Below are positions 6,848 to 14,317 of a DNA stretch of 15,317 nt, in pieces; position 1 is the first letter of the stretch; each line of letters opens with the position of its first letter. The notes below the pieces were generated by a model that saw only the letters and a list, made by a program, of their open reading frames with translations, had not been told where the DNA came from and ran no database searches. A program made the position numbers and the translations under genes. This DNA is from CAYRFU01 sp964423525 (GTDB taxonomy: Bacteria > Vulcanimicrobiota > Xenobia > Xenobiales > JADMJV01). The stretch lies in the NCBI GenBank assembly GCA_964423525.1, contig CAYRFU010000177.1, positions 1 to 15,317 on the forward strand, given 5' to 3'.

Positions 6848-7396
6848 GTGGATACGATCGCCTTCGAAGATTACGAAGAGAAAATGATGAAAGCAGTAGA
6901 GTCGTTAGGAAAAGACTTCTCGACCATCCGATCGGGCCGAGCTTCTCCGGCCCTAGTCGAGAAAGTCATGGTGGAAGCCTACGGCAGCGAGATGCCGATG
7001 AACCAGGTGGCCAGCATTTCTGTGCCGGAGGCCAGGATGATCGTGCTACAGCCCTTTGACAAAGGGAATATCTCCAACATCGAGCGGGCCATCCACAAAG
7101 CCGATCTGGGCATCAACCCCACCAACGACGGCCAAATTATCCGACTAGCCTTTCCGGCCCTCACCGAAGAGCGCCGCAAAGACCTGGTGAAAGTGATCAA
7201 GAAGCGGGCCGAAGATGCCCGCATCTCGATTCGAAACATCCGACGCGAGGCGATGGACGAACTCAAAAACGCGGATGGTCTTCCCGAGGACGAGGTCAAA
7301 CGAGGCCAAGATCAGGTCCAAAAACTGACCGACCAGTATGTCGAGGAAGTGGACAAAGCGGCCGGTAACAAAGAAAAGGAAATTATGGAAGTCTGA
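6848..7396 (+). CDS. frr: Ribosome recycling factor
   Basis: Frr works with EF-G to split the post-termination ribosome into subunits and free the mRNA. At 182 residues it is close to the usual 185. It shows the conserved FSTIRSGRASPALV segment (24-37), the middle domain with YGSEMPMNQVASISVPEARM, QPFDKG and IERAI, and the three-helix bundle return with INPTNDGQIIRLAFPALTEERR and IRNIRREAMDEL. Start is GTG at 6848, one base after the pyrH stop, with AAGGAGGAG eight bases upstream inside the end of pyrH. This arrangement indicates translational coupling. No odd substitutions were seen in the segments that define the family. Confidence 0.97.
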   Translation: MDTIAFEDYEEKMMKAVESLGKDFSTIRSGRASPALVEKVMVEAYGSEMPMNQVASISVPEARMIVLQPFDKGNISNIERAIHKADLGINPTNDGQIIRLAFPALTEERRKDLVKVIKKRAEDARISIRNIRREAMDELKNADGLPEDEVKRGQDQVQKLTDQYVEEVDKAAGNKEKEIMEV

Positions 7397-7400
7397 GCTT

Positions 7401-7601
7401 ATGCTCGAAGCCTTCCGTCCGCCCCTGGGTCAGCGCTACCCTGGGGCGCTCAAATTTTGCGACGGACCGCTGAGGATTCAGATTACAACTCCCTTCAAGC
7501 CGTGCCTTGGCGTGGGACCTTTGAGAGTAGTGGCCGAGCGAGACGAGGGTCAGACGACTTGCTGGATTCTGGCCTACGAAGGCTATGAGCGACTCGACTA
7601 A
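7401..7601 (+). CDS. Orphan 66-residue ORF between frr and uppS
   Basis: An open frame of 66 residues that fills the 188-base gap between frr and uppS, starting four bases after the frr stop and ending 17 bases inside uppS. I do not recognise the product. It contains three Cys (in KFCDGP, KPCLGVG and TTCW), basic and aromatic residues and a predicted strand-rich pattern (LRIQITT, LRVVAER, TCWILAYEGY). There is no signal peptide or membrane helix. The Shine-Dalgarno is weak (GGAAG at 7387-7391, nine bases before ATG). uppS lacks a well-spaced site of its own, which would make sense if ribosomes arrive from this frame. An overlapping open frame on the other strand covers the same gap, so a non-coding spacer cannot be excluded. 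Confidence 0.5.
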   Translation: MLEAFRPPLGQRYPGALKFCDGPLRIQITTPFKPCLGVGPLRVVAERDEGQTTCWILAYEGYERLD

Positions 7602-8322
7602 AGACCTCGACCTCAAGCGACTTCCCCGTCACCTGGCGGTGATCATGGATGGCAACCGGCGCTGGGCAAAAGAGCGGAATCTACCGGTTCTTTTGGGCCA
7701 TCGGGCCGGGGTCAAGTCGTTCCGGCGAATTTTGGAAAGTTGCCGAGAACTCGGCATCAAGCACCTCACAGCCTACGCCTTCTCGGCCGAGAACTGGCGC
7801 CGGGCCCCCACCGAGGTCAGAGTCTTGATGCAGCTCTTCGAGCAGTACACCCGACGGGAACGGGAGAAGATGCGGCGCACAGGCATCTGCTTTCGAGTGA
7901 TCGGTCAGATCGAACTTCTGCCTCAAGAGGTGGTCCGCGAGTTTCGTAAGACCGAGGAGGCAACCCGAGAGAATCGCGACATGGTTTTGAATTTGGCCGT
8001 CAACTACGGCTCGCGAGATGAGCTTGTCGAGGCCGCCCGACGGGTTTCTCGTGCCGTCGCGGCGGGTAAGTTGGTTCCTGAGGAGCTAGATGAGGAGCGG
8101 TTTGGAGAGTTCCTGTGGACCGCCGGGCAGCCCGATCCCGACCTTCTGATCCGGACGAGTGGCGAACTCAGAATCTCAAACTTCCTGCTCTGGCAGCTAG
8201 CCTACACGGAATTTTATTTCACGCCTCTCTACTGGCCCGACATCGATCGCTGTGTTCTGATGGAAGCTTTGGCGGAGTATCAGCGGCGAGAAAGGCGCTA
8301 CGGAGGGTCGGCTAGCATATGA
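7585..8322 (+). CDS. uppS: Isoprenyl (undecaprenyl) diphosphate synthase
   Basis: UppS is the cis-prenyltransferase that adds isopentenyl units to farnesyl diphosphate, giving the lipid carrier for peptidoglycan and other wall polymers. The 245-residue protein has HLAVIMDGNRRWAK (16-29) with the catalytic Asp22, LLGHRAG (36-42), YAFSAENWRRAP (64-75), NYGSRDELVEAARR (140-153) and PDPDLLIRTSGELRISNF (183-200). It ends with LLWQLAYTEFYFTPLYWPD. All cis-prenyltransferase regions are intact. Product chain length cannot be set from motifs alone, but the location beside cdsA and dxr supports the C55 role. The ATG at 7585 has only a poorly spaced GAAGG (two bases away), so translation may be coupled to the small ORF that overlaps it. 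The stop overlaps the cdsA start as ATGA. Confidence 0.96.
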   Translation: MSDSTKDLDLKRLPRHLAVIMDGNRRWAKERNLPVLLGHRAGVKSFRRILESCRELGIKHLTAYAFSAENWRRAPTEVRVLMQLFEQYTRREREKMRRTGICFRVIGQIELLPQEVVREFRKTEEATRENRDMVLNLAVNYGSRDELVEAARRVSRAVAAGKLVPEELDEERFGEFLWTAGQPDPDLLIRTSGELRISNFLLWQLAYTEFYFTPLYWPDIDRCVLMEALAEYQRRERRYGGSASI

Positions 8323-9128
8323 ACAAAGAGAAAGCCAAGAACTTGCTCCAAAGGGTTATCAGCGGTGTTCTGTTGGCCGCCGCCACCTTGTCTCTGATCT
8401 GGATCGGGGTGCTCCCTTTTGCCATTCTAGTGGCAGCTCTGGCCGGCATCGGGATGGACGAGTTCTTCAAGCTGGCCGAAAGAAAAGGGCTGCGCCCGGA
8501 GCGGCGGTTAGGTCATATCTCGGGCGTGCTTCTCCTATTCGGATCAGCCTTTCTTTCCGAAAACCAGTTGACCAGACTGTTGATGGTTTCGATTATTTCC
8601 ATCTGTGTGGTGACCGTATTGCGAGGAGGAGAGAAGCGCTCGACCTTCCTCGACGGGGCCGCCACCGTCTTGGGTGTGGTCTATCTGGGTTGGATGTTCT
8701 CTTTTCTGATTCAGATCCGACGTCTGGACCAGGGAGCTGCTTTGGTGACCCTCTTGATTTTTGCTTCAGCTTTCAACGATATGGGAGGCTATTTCGTAGG
8801 CAAGTGGCTGGGCCGTACTAAGTTGACCTCTATCAGCCCAGGCAAGACCGTGGAGGGTTCCCTGGGAGGCGTTCTTTTTTCTATTTGCGCCGTCTGGGTA
8901 GTGGGCGGCTTCCTCGGGGTAAGCCCGTTTCACCGCTTTGCCATGGCCGTCCTGGTGGCCGTGGTTGGGCAACTCGGGGACCTTTTTGAATCAGCTCTGA
9001 AACGAGAGGCCGGCGTCAAAGATTCCGGCACAGCCATTGCCGGTCACGGGGGAGCCCTGGACCGCTTTGACTCGCTGGCCTTCGCAGCTCCCGTTTATTA
9101 TCTCTACGTGGTGACCTTTATGTTATGA
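8319..9128 (+). CDS. cdsA: Phosphatidate cytidylyltransferase (CDP-diglyceride synthase)
   Basis: CdsA makes CDP-diacylglycerol from phosphatidic acid and CTP in the cytoplasmic membrane, the branch point for phospholipids. The 269-residue protein has several hydrophobic helices (for example about 14-46, 66-79, 85-100, 113-131, 141-153, 182-200 and 207-220). It carries the conserved SPGKTVEGSLGG motif (173-184) and the family signature in which SALKREAGVKDSG (225-237), then GHGGALDRFDSL (242-253), holds the metal-binding and catalytic Asp residues. An NDMGGYFVG segment (153-161) precedes it, as expected. The start ATG at 8319 overlaps the uppS stop (ATGA), and its own stop overlaps the dxr start in the same way, so this trio should be translated together. 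The N-terminus is basic and short, as is usual. Confidence 0.95.
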   Translation: MNKEKAKNLLQRVISGVLLAAATLSLIWIGVLPFAILVAALAGIGMDEFFKLAERKGLRPERRLGHISGVLLLFGSAFLSENQLTRLLMVSIISICVVTVLRGGEKRSTFLDGAATVLGVVYLGWMFSFLIQIRRLDQGAALVTLLIFASAFNDMGGYFVGKWLGRTKLTSISPGKTVEGSLGGVLFSICAVWVVGGFLGVSPFHRFAMAVLVAVVGQLGDLFESALKREAGVKDSGTAIAGHGGALDRFDSLAFAAPVYYLYVVTFML

Positions 9129-10285
9129 AACATCTCGCTTTGATCGGTTCGACCGGATCTATCGGAACACAGACGCTGGAGGTGGTTCGCGCCTCCGGAG
9201 ACTTTGCTATCAAGACGTTGGCGGCTCGCCGCTCCTGGCAGAAACTGGCCCAGCAAGCTCGGGAGTTTCGGCCAGACGCGGTGGCTTTGCTGGAAGAAGA
9301 GGCCGCCGAGCAGCTCGAACAGGAGCTCAAAGGGACGGGGATTCAGGTTCTGGCCGGCATGGACGGGGTTTGCCGCGTCTCTTCCTGGCAGGGAGCTGAT
9401 CTGACGGTATCTTCTCTAGTCGGGATGGCTGGTCTGCTCCCCACCCTCGCGGCTTTGGAGTCGGGCATTCCCGTGGCCCTGGCGAACAAAGAAGCCCTGG
9501 TGGTCGGTGGCGAGTTAGTCACCAGGGCAGCTGCTGAAAACGGTTGCCCCTTGCTGCCGATCGACTCCGAGCACTCGGCCATTTTCCAATGCCTGCAAGG
9601 CGAAAAAATTGACCAGGTCTCGCGCATTATCTTGACCGCTTCGGGAGGCCCTTTCCGGACCTTCGACCTCGATCGTTTGGCCACGGTGAAGGCCGCCGAT
9701 GCCCTCAAGCATCCGACTTGGGACATGGGAGCCAAAATCACCATCGATTCGGCTAGCCTGATGAACAAAGGGTTCGAGGTGCTTGAGGCCAAGCACCTGT
9801 TCGGACTCGACCTCGACTGGGTCGACGTTTGGGTTCATCCTCAAAGCATTGTCCACTCCCTGGTTGAATTCGTCGACGGCTCGGTCATGGCTCAATTGGG
9901 ACCACCTGATATGCGAACGCCGATTCAGTATGCTCTGAGTTATCCAGACCGGATAGCACCGAGCTGGTCGAGACTCGATCTCCCTGCCCTGGCCGACCTG
10001 ACTTTCGAACGTCCTCGCTGGGACGATTTCCCCTGTCTTAAGCTGGCTTTCGAGGCTGGTCGCTCCGGTGGAACCGTGCCGGCCGTGCTCAACGCCGCCA
10101 ACGAGGTGGCCGTGGCAGCTTTCCTGGAAGACTCTATCAACTTCCTCGACATCCCGAAAATCCTCGAGAAGGCGTGCTCCGAGCACCGGCGAGTCGAGAA
10201 CCCCTCGGTCGAGGACCTGCTCCAGGCCGATAGTTGGGCCCGAGCTTTCGCTGCCGAAATGGGAGGACGCCCCGCCGGGGTCTAA
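9125..10285 (+). CDS. dxr: 1-deoxy-D-xylulose 5-phosphate reductoisomerase
   Basis: Dxr performs the first committed step of the MEP isoprenoid pathway: rearrangement and NADPH reduction of 1-deoxyxylulose 5-phosphate to 2-C-methylerythritol 4-phosphate. The 386-residue protein shows the NADPH loop IGSTGSIGTQTLEVV (7-21), ALANKEALVVGGELV (118-132), PIDSEHSAIFQCL (145-157) with metal ligands Asp147 and Glu149, and TASGGPFR (171-178). HPTWDMGAKITIDSASLMN (196-214) leads into KGFEVLEA, with Asn214, Lys215 and Glu218. VHPQSIVHSLVEF (237-249) and the C-terminal helical domain follow. All catalytic residues are present, so the MEP pathway is probably used here. The start ATG overlaps the cdsA stop. 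rseP follows three bases after the stop. Confidence 0.97.
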   Translation: MKHLALIGSTGSIGTQTLEVVRASGDFAIKTLAARRSWQKLAQQAREFRPDAVALLEEEAAEQLEQELKGTGIQVLAGMDGVCRVSSWQGADLTVSSLVGMAGLLPTLAALESGIPVALANKEALVVGGELVTRAAAENGCPLLPIDSEHSAIFQCLQGEKIDQVSRIILTASGGPFRTFDLDRLATVKAADALKHPTWDMGAKITIDSASLMNKGFEVLEAKHLFGLDLDWVDVWVHPQSIVHSLVEFVDGSVMAQLGPPDMRTPIQYALSYPDRIAPSWSRLDLPALADLTFERPRWDDFPCLKLAFEAGRSGGTVPAVLNAANEVAVAAFLEDSINFLDIPKILEKACSEHRRVENPSVEDLLQADSWARAFAAEMGGRPAGV

Positions 10286-10288
10286 GCC

Positions 10289-12061
10289 ATGGAAGCGATC
10301 TTACGCATAGTGCTCGGGGTTTTGGCCGTGGTCGGCGCCTTCGGCTTTATCATCTTTATCCACGAACTAGGCCATTTCCTCACCGCCCGAAGCGTAGGGA
10401 TTCGGTGTCCCTTTTTCGCCATCGGGTTTGGTCCCAGACTCTTCTCTTTTCGTTGGCGGGCCACCGAGTTCTCGGTCCGGCTTTTTCCTATCGGCGGTTA
10501 CGTCATGATGACCGGGGAAGAACCTGAGGCCACCGGGGTCGAGACCTGGCATGACAAGATCTTTCGTTGTTTAGGCAACTGTTCTCTGCCACTCGATCAA
10601 GACCAATTGTTGCGGTTCCTGGAGTCGAACAAAGAGCGCATTTTCGAATCTGGAGTACTCGAGGCCCACTACCAGGAAGTTCACGAACACGTCACCTGGC
10701 TCAACCCTAAGACCTACGAGACTCTGGAAGAGGTCGAAGGGAACTTTAATCATCGGACCATTCCCCAGCGCATGCTGGTGATCTCAGGCGGAGTTCTGAT
10801 GAACTTCTTAGCCACCATCGTTCTTCTAGCCTTTGTGGGTTTTGTCTACGGCAAAGGCGACATTCTCCATGACCGGATTCCCAGGGTTTCTCAAGCCTTT
10901 GAGAACACCCCCGCCCAGGAGGTTGGCCTGGCTGAATGGGACAAGATCCTGGCCATTGAAGGCAAGACACTGCTCTCCGGCTCGGACCTGATCGAGACGG
11001 TGGCTCCCCTGGCCGGGCGAGCGGTGGAGATGTCCTATCTTCCGTTCGGCCAGGATGAAGCCAAAACGGTGACGCTCACGCCGGAGCTTTTGGTCGGTGG
11101 TGTGGTCTTTCGGGGAGCCCCTCCAACGGTGTCTCGAGCCGACGATGACTCACCGATTCAAGTGGGTCAGGTTGTCACAGCTGTCAACGGGCGACCGGTT
11201 TCAGACACCCAGGCTCTCTCTGAGGCTTGTCGGGAAGTCCTAGAAAAGAAAGAAACCCTCGAGGTTCAACTTGAGGGTCAATCAGATTCGATCGCTCTTG
11301 AGGCCGAAGAGGCCCGTGGCATTCTGGGGGTGGAGCTAGGTTCCGTGGCCACTGTGCATATCGAATCTCAGGCCACCAACGAGGTCGTCTCGGTTGAGCC
11401 TGGTAGCCTGGCAGACCAGCTGGGGCTGCGAGCGGGAGACGAGATTCTTTTCGTCAATGGGGCCATCGTGGCTCCCGGGGCCTCCCTACTCGATAGTAGC
11501 TTTTCGGTCTTAGCCACTCGTCCCGAACCGATCGATTATGAGCTCGTGGTTCGACGGGAAGGCGAGACCAAGACCCTCGAGGGCCAGGGGCCCTCGGTCT
11601 CGGCTGACACTTTTGGAGCCACCTTTCATCCGATCGACGCCGCCGTCATCCTCCAAGCTCCTTTTCAATGGATCGCTTTTTCGGTGGTGGTGCCGGTCAG
11701 GATGTTCTACGACTGGGCCAAGGGCGGAATCAAAGGCAAGGATATCGCCAAAGGGGTGCAGGGCCCGCTTGGAATCATGCACGTGATCTACGAGCTTTCC
11801 GACAACGGACTAGCCCAATTTCTTTTCTTCCTGGCCTTACTCAACGCTCTGGTGGGTGGCTTTAATCTCCTGCCCTTCCCGGCTCTGGACGGAAGTCGAC
11901 TCTTGCTACTCCTGGTCGCTGGGGTGCTAGGCCGAGAGTTTGACCCCGATAAAGAGGCCCGCTTTCACTTTACGGGTCTCATCGTTCTACTCACGGTGGT
12001 CATATTCGTGAGTGTCCTCGACGTCCAACGCTTGCTGAGCGGACGCCTGCCGATCGAGTGA
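10289..12061 (+). CDS. rseP: RseP/MucP-type site-2 intramembrane metalloprotease with three PDZ-like regions
   Basis: An M50 zinc protease that cuts substrates inside the membrane, for instance anti-sigma factors or leftover signal peptides. The 590-residue protein has the zinc motif HELGH (25-29) in the first helix, the IGFGPRLFSFRW and FPIGGYVMM loops (45-56, 66-74), GGVLMNF (167-173, where the family usually has AGPxxNF), and LLPFPALDG (527-535), which supplies the third zinc ligand. C-terminal helices lie at about 512-524, 537-547 and 562-577. Two features stand out. Residues about 82-152 are an added, charged segment between the GE loop and the second core helix. The periplasmic part (about 190-435) holds three PDZ-like repeats (around 197-265, 278-350 and 362-432) where most relatives have one or two. 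That explains the length compared with about 450 in E. coli. The dxr-rseP neighbourhood is standard. The Shine-Dalgarno is weak (start ATG three bases after the dxr stop). Confidence 0.93.
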   Translation: MEAILRIVLGVLAVVGAFGFIIFIHELGHFLTARSVGIRCPFFAIGFGPRLFSFRWRATEFSVRLFPIGGYVMMTGEEPEATGVETWHDKIFRCLGNCSLPLDQDQLLRFLESNKERIFESGVLEAHYQEVHEHVTWLNPKTYETLEEVEGNFNHRTIPQRMLVISGGVLMNFLATIVLLAFVGFVYGKGDILHDRIPRVSQAFENTPAQEVGLAEWDKILAIEGKTLLSGSDLIETVAPLAGRAVEMSYLPFGQDEAKTVTLTPELLVGGVVFRGAPPTVSRADDDSPIQVGQVVTAVNGRPVSDTQALSEACREVLEKKETLEVQLEGQSDSIALEAEEARGILGVELGSVATVHIESQATNEVVSVEPGSLADQLGLRAGDEILFVNGAIVAPGASLLDSSFSVLATRPEPIDYELVVRREGETKTLEGQGPSVSADTFGATFHPIDAAVILQAPFQWIAFSVVVPVRMFYDWAKGGIKGKDIAKGVQGPLGIMHVIYELSDNGLAQFLFFLALLNALVGGFNLLPFPALDGSRLLLLLVAGVLGREFDPDKEARFHFTGLIVLLTVVIFVSVLDVQRLLSGRLPIE

Positions 12062-13258
12062 TCAGGTCCCCGTCACTTCCAAAGCCAGCAAGCTAAAGTC
12101 GTCTTTCAGAGGTCCGGGGGCAAACTGTTGAACCCGGGTTTCGATCGATCGAAGGAGGTCGCCCACGGGGAGCCCTGGGGAGGCTTGGAGGTGGGCCTCC
12201 AGGCCTTCAAGACCCAGGAACCCGTTGGTTTGATTGCGCACCTCAACCACGCCGTCAGAATAGACCAAAAGACGATCTCCCGGTTCTAGCCTGAGCCGCC
12301 CTTCGGTCCAAGTAGGCTCGGGGCTGATGCCTATCGGGATGCCCCCCTCCATCAGGCGCCGGCTGCTTCCGTCGGGCTTCAACAAAAGAGGTGGGAGATG
12401 GCCAGCCCGACTGTAGACCATCTCCAGGCTACGATGATTTAAGATGGCGTAGAAAAAGGTAAAAAAGCTGGCCGCATCATCTTGGAGGTGGTCGCGATTC
12501 AGCAACGAGAACACCTCCACCGGAGAGCAGAGCCGATAGTAGGGGGGCTCGGTCAGAGGCTTTTTGAGAGGGGTGTTGAGACTCATGTCGGGCGTGAGGA
12601 TGCGGTGGATTGCGACCGACAGCATCACCGCCTGAACCCCGTGACCACAAACATCGAGCATGTAGAAGGCGATATGGTCCTCGGTCAGCCGAAAAACATT
12701 CAGGGAGTCGCCACTGACGAAATGGCAGGGCCGAAAGACATAGTCGAATTTCACTCCGCCCTGCTCGGGAAGTTGAGAAGGTAGGAGAGCCTGTTGGGCC
12801 TCTTGAGCCGACCGCAGGTCAGCCTCCAGGATGCTCGCTTTTTCCTCTAACTCGGCCACCGTCTGGCGCAGCTCCCGTTGCAGCTTGAGTACTCTCACAC
12901 CGGCCCGGATTCGGGCTAGTAGCTCCGGGGCCTGAAACGGTTTAACCAGGTAATCGTCGGCCCCCAGATCTAGTCCGGTGACCCGGTCTTCGGCCCTCCA
13001 CTTGACAGTCAGCAAAAGGAAAAACGGTTGAGAGATCTCGGGATGAGCTCGGATGTGGTCCAACAGCTCGGTGCCATCCATTTCTGGCATCATCCAATCA
13101 GACACGACGATGTCGGGGCGGTGGCGATGAAAGAGTTCGCTCGCCTCTTTCCCGTCCTCGGCCAGAAGAACGTGATAGCCAGCGGCTTGCAGAGTATTCC
13201 TCAAGAGGCTCCGTGCCACGGCATCATCGTCGGCCACTAGAATCGTGAGCTTGGCCAT
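12062..13258 (-). CDS. Response regulator fused to PP2C/RsbU-type serine phosphatase
   Basis: A 398-residue two-domain signalling protein. Residues 1-120 form a receiver domain with the acidic pocket DDD (10-12), phospho-acceptor Asp54 (VVSDWMMPEMDG), Thr84 and Lys106 (YLVKPF). A helical, probably coiled-coil linker (about 122-160) leads to a PPM phosphatase domain. Its metal-binding acids are SGDS (Asp184), LDVCGHG (Asp202), YSDGVVEV (Asp335) and KDDFS (Asp386-387). Phosphorylation of the receiver by a sensor kinase would switch the phosphatase, which in related proteins dephosphorylates an anti-anti-sigma factor (partner switching). No kinase, anti-sigma or STAS gene is adjacent, so the partner is unknown. 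I chose ATG 13258 (AKLTILVADDD) because the receiver begins there. The frame stays open upstream to 13411 but that part is not family sequence and overlaps the divergent gene. It ends with no gap against rseP. Confidence 0.93.
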   Translation of the reverse strand: MAKLTILVADDDAVARSLLRNTLQAAGYHVLLAEDGKEASELFHRHRPDIVVSDWMMPEMDGTELLDHIRAHPEISQPFFLLLTVKWRAEDRVTGLDLGADDYLVKPFQAPELLARIRAGVRVLKLQRELRQTVAELEEKASILEADLRSAQEAQQALLPSQLPEQGGVKFDYVFRPCHFVSGDSLNVFRLTEDHIAFYMLDVCGHGVQAVMLSVAIHRILTPDMSLNTPLKKPLTEPPYYRLCSPVEVFSLLNRDHLQDDAASFFTFFYAILNHRSLEMVYSRAGHLPPLLLKPDGSSRRLMEGGIPIGISPEPTWTEGRLRLEPGDRLLVYSDGVVEVRNQTNGFLGLEGLEAHLQASPGLPVGDLLRSIETRVQQFAPGPLKDDFSLLALEVTGT

Positions 13259-13334
13259 GGCCTTGGTTTTGACATGAGCGGTTCGGTTCCCGTTCGTCCG
13301 AGGACTTTCCCAGTGCCCGAGGAACGCCGCTGAG

Positions 13335-14315
13335 ATGAGCCGGGGCCAGCGCCGTGACATAGCCAAAGCTTTGGACTCGCTTGAGGCGGGGGGGCTGGTC
13401 GTCTTCCCCACCGAGCTGGGCTACCGTTGCGGAGCCTCCTTAGCCAAGCCGATCAGCATCAAGCGACTGCGCGAAAAAACCGAGCGGGCTGACGAGCGTC
13501 CCTTTACGGTGGCCATCTATTCCAGCCAAGACTTGGATGAGCTGGTCCAAATTCCGGAGCTGGCCGAGAAGTTGTGGGATGTGTTCTGGCCCGGTCCGCT
13601 CGTGTGTCTGCTGCCTGTTGGCGACAATCTTCCCGAATTGGTGACCTCGACCCGCAAACTCGGAATCCACGCTCCCTCTCACCCGGTTGGGCGCCAGCTG
13701 CTGAGGGATTCGGGTCCTCTGGTCACGACCAGTCAGAACCCTACCGTTGCAGACTTTCGAATCGAGCTCCGCGAGAGTCCCCTCAATCTGATGCCGACAG
13801 TGGTTGATCTGGCCGTCTCACCCCCTCGTGTACTGGAGTCTGGCTTTATCTCCCATCGCGAGTTGGAGCGGGCGGCTGAGGAGAAATTTCTGTTGTCTAG
13901 TGAATCGGGTGCCCCCCTGCGGTTCACTCGCTTTCGCCCTGAGGCGACTCTGATCGTGGTGGTTGGGGAGCCGCCTCGCATCGCTCGCCGACTGCGTTTC
14001 CTAAGAGATCATCATATTCGTGACGAGTCGGTCCGTGTGTTGGTCACCGACGAAATGGCTGAGGAATTCTTCCCTGAGACACCCGGAGTGACTCGCTTGG
14101 GCAGCCGGGGACGGCTCGAAGAGGTGGAAGCCCAGCTGTTTCTCCACCTGGGAGAGTTAGAGAAGCAGAGTTCGGGAGTGGTTCTTATCGGACTTCCGTC
14201 GGAGGAGAGTCAGAACAGCGCCGTGATGGACCGCTTAGAGCAGTTGGCCCACCAGGTAATCAAGACGGACAACCCCGGTTATTCCGGCCAAGCCGGCATC
14301 GGGGTCGGAGGATAA
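13335..14315 (+). CDS. Divergent Sua5/YciO/YrdC-family protein (possible threonylcarbamoyl-AMP synthase)
   Basis: A 326-residue protein with an N-terminal YrdC-like domain (about 1-170) and a C-terminal Sua5 domain (about 200-308, including RVLVTDEMAEEFF, LGSRGRLEEVEAQLF and AVMDRLEQLA). Active family members make threonylcarbamoyl-AMP from threonine, bicarbonate and ATP for the t6A base of ANN-decoding tRNAs. Several landmarks match: FWPGPLVCLLP (84-94), IHAPSHPVGRQLL (111-123) and TTSQNP (131-136), keeping the Ser-x-Asn pair. Others differ: the usual PTDTVYGLG is FPTELGYRCG (24-33) and the KxRP motif reads KTERADERP (48-56). The N-terminal part resembles YciO as much as Sua5. It could be a working but divergent synthase or a related protein with another role. 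The start at ATG 13335 has GAGG about 12 bases upstream. It forms a pair with the ligase gene two bases downstream. Confidence 0.82.
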   Translation: MSRGQRRDIAKALDSLEAGGLVVFPTELGYRCGASLAKPISIKRLREKTERADERPFTVAIYSSQDLDELVQIPELAEKLWDVFWPGPLVCLLPVGDNLPELVTSTRKLGIHAPSHPVGRQLLRDSGPLVTTSQNPTVADFRIELRESPLNLMPTVVDLAVSPPRVLESGFISHRELERAAEEKFLLSSESGAPLRFTRFRPEATLIVVVGEPPRIARRLRFLRDHHIRDESVRVLVTDEMAEEFFPETPGVTRLGSRGRLEEVEAQLFLHLGELEKQSSGVVLIGLPSEESQNSAVMDRLEQLAHQVIKTDNPGYSGQAGIGVGG

Positions 14316-14317
14316 AG

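Noticed and set aside
9515..10186. Minus-strand open frame of 223 codons opposite dxr
   Set aside because: Dxr is complete with all catalytic residues; the antisense frame has no motif.
13269..13274. Perfect TTGACA -35 box upstream of the Sua5-like gene
   Set aside because: No acceptable -10 hexamer lies 16-18 bases downstream (the sequence there is about GTTCGT), so a promoter cannot be supported.
13259..13411. Upstream extension of the response-regulator frame by 51 codons
   Set aside because: The added residues are not receiver sequence and overlap the divergent Sua5-like gene; ATG 13258 begins exactly at the receiver domain.
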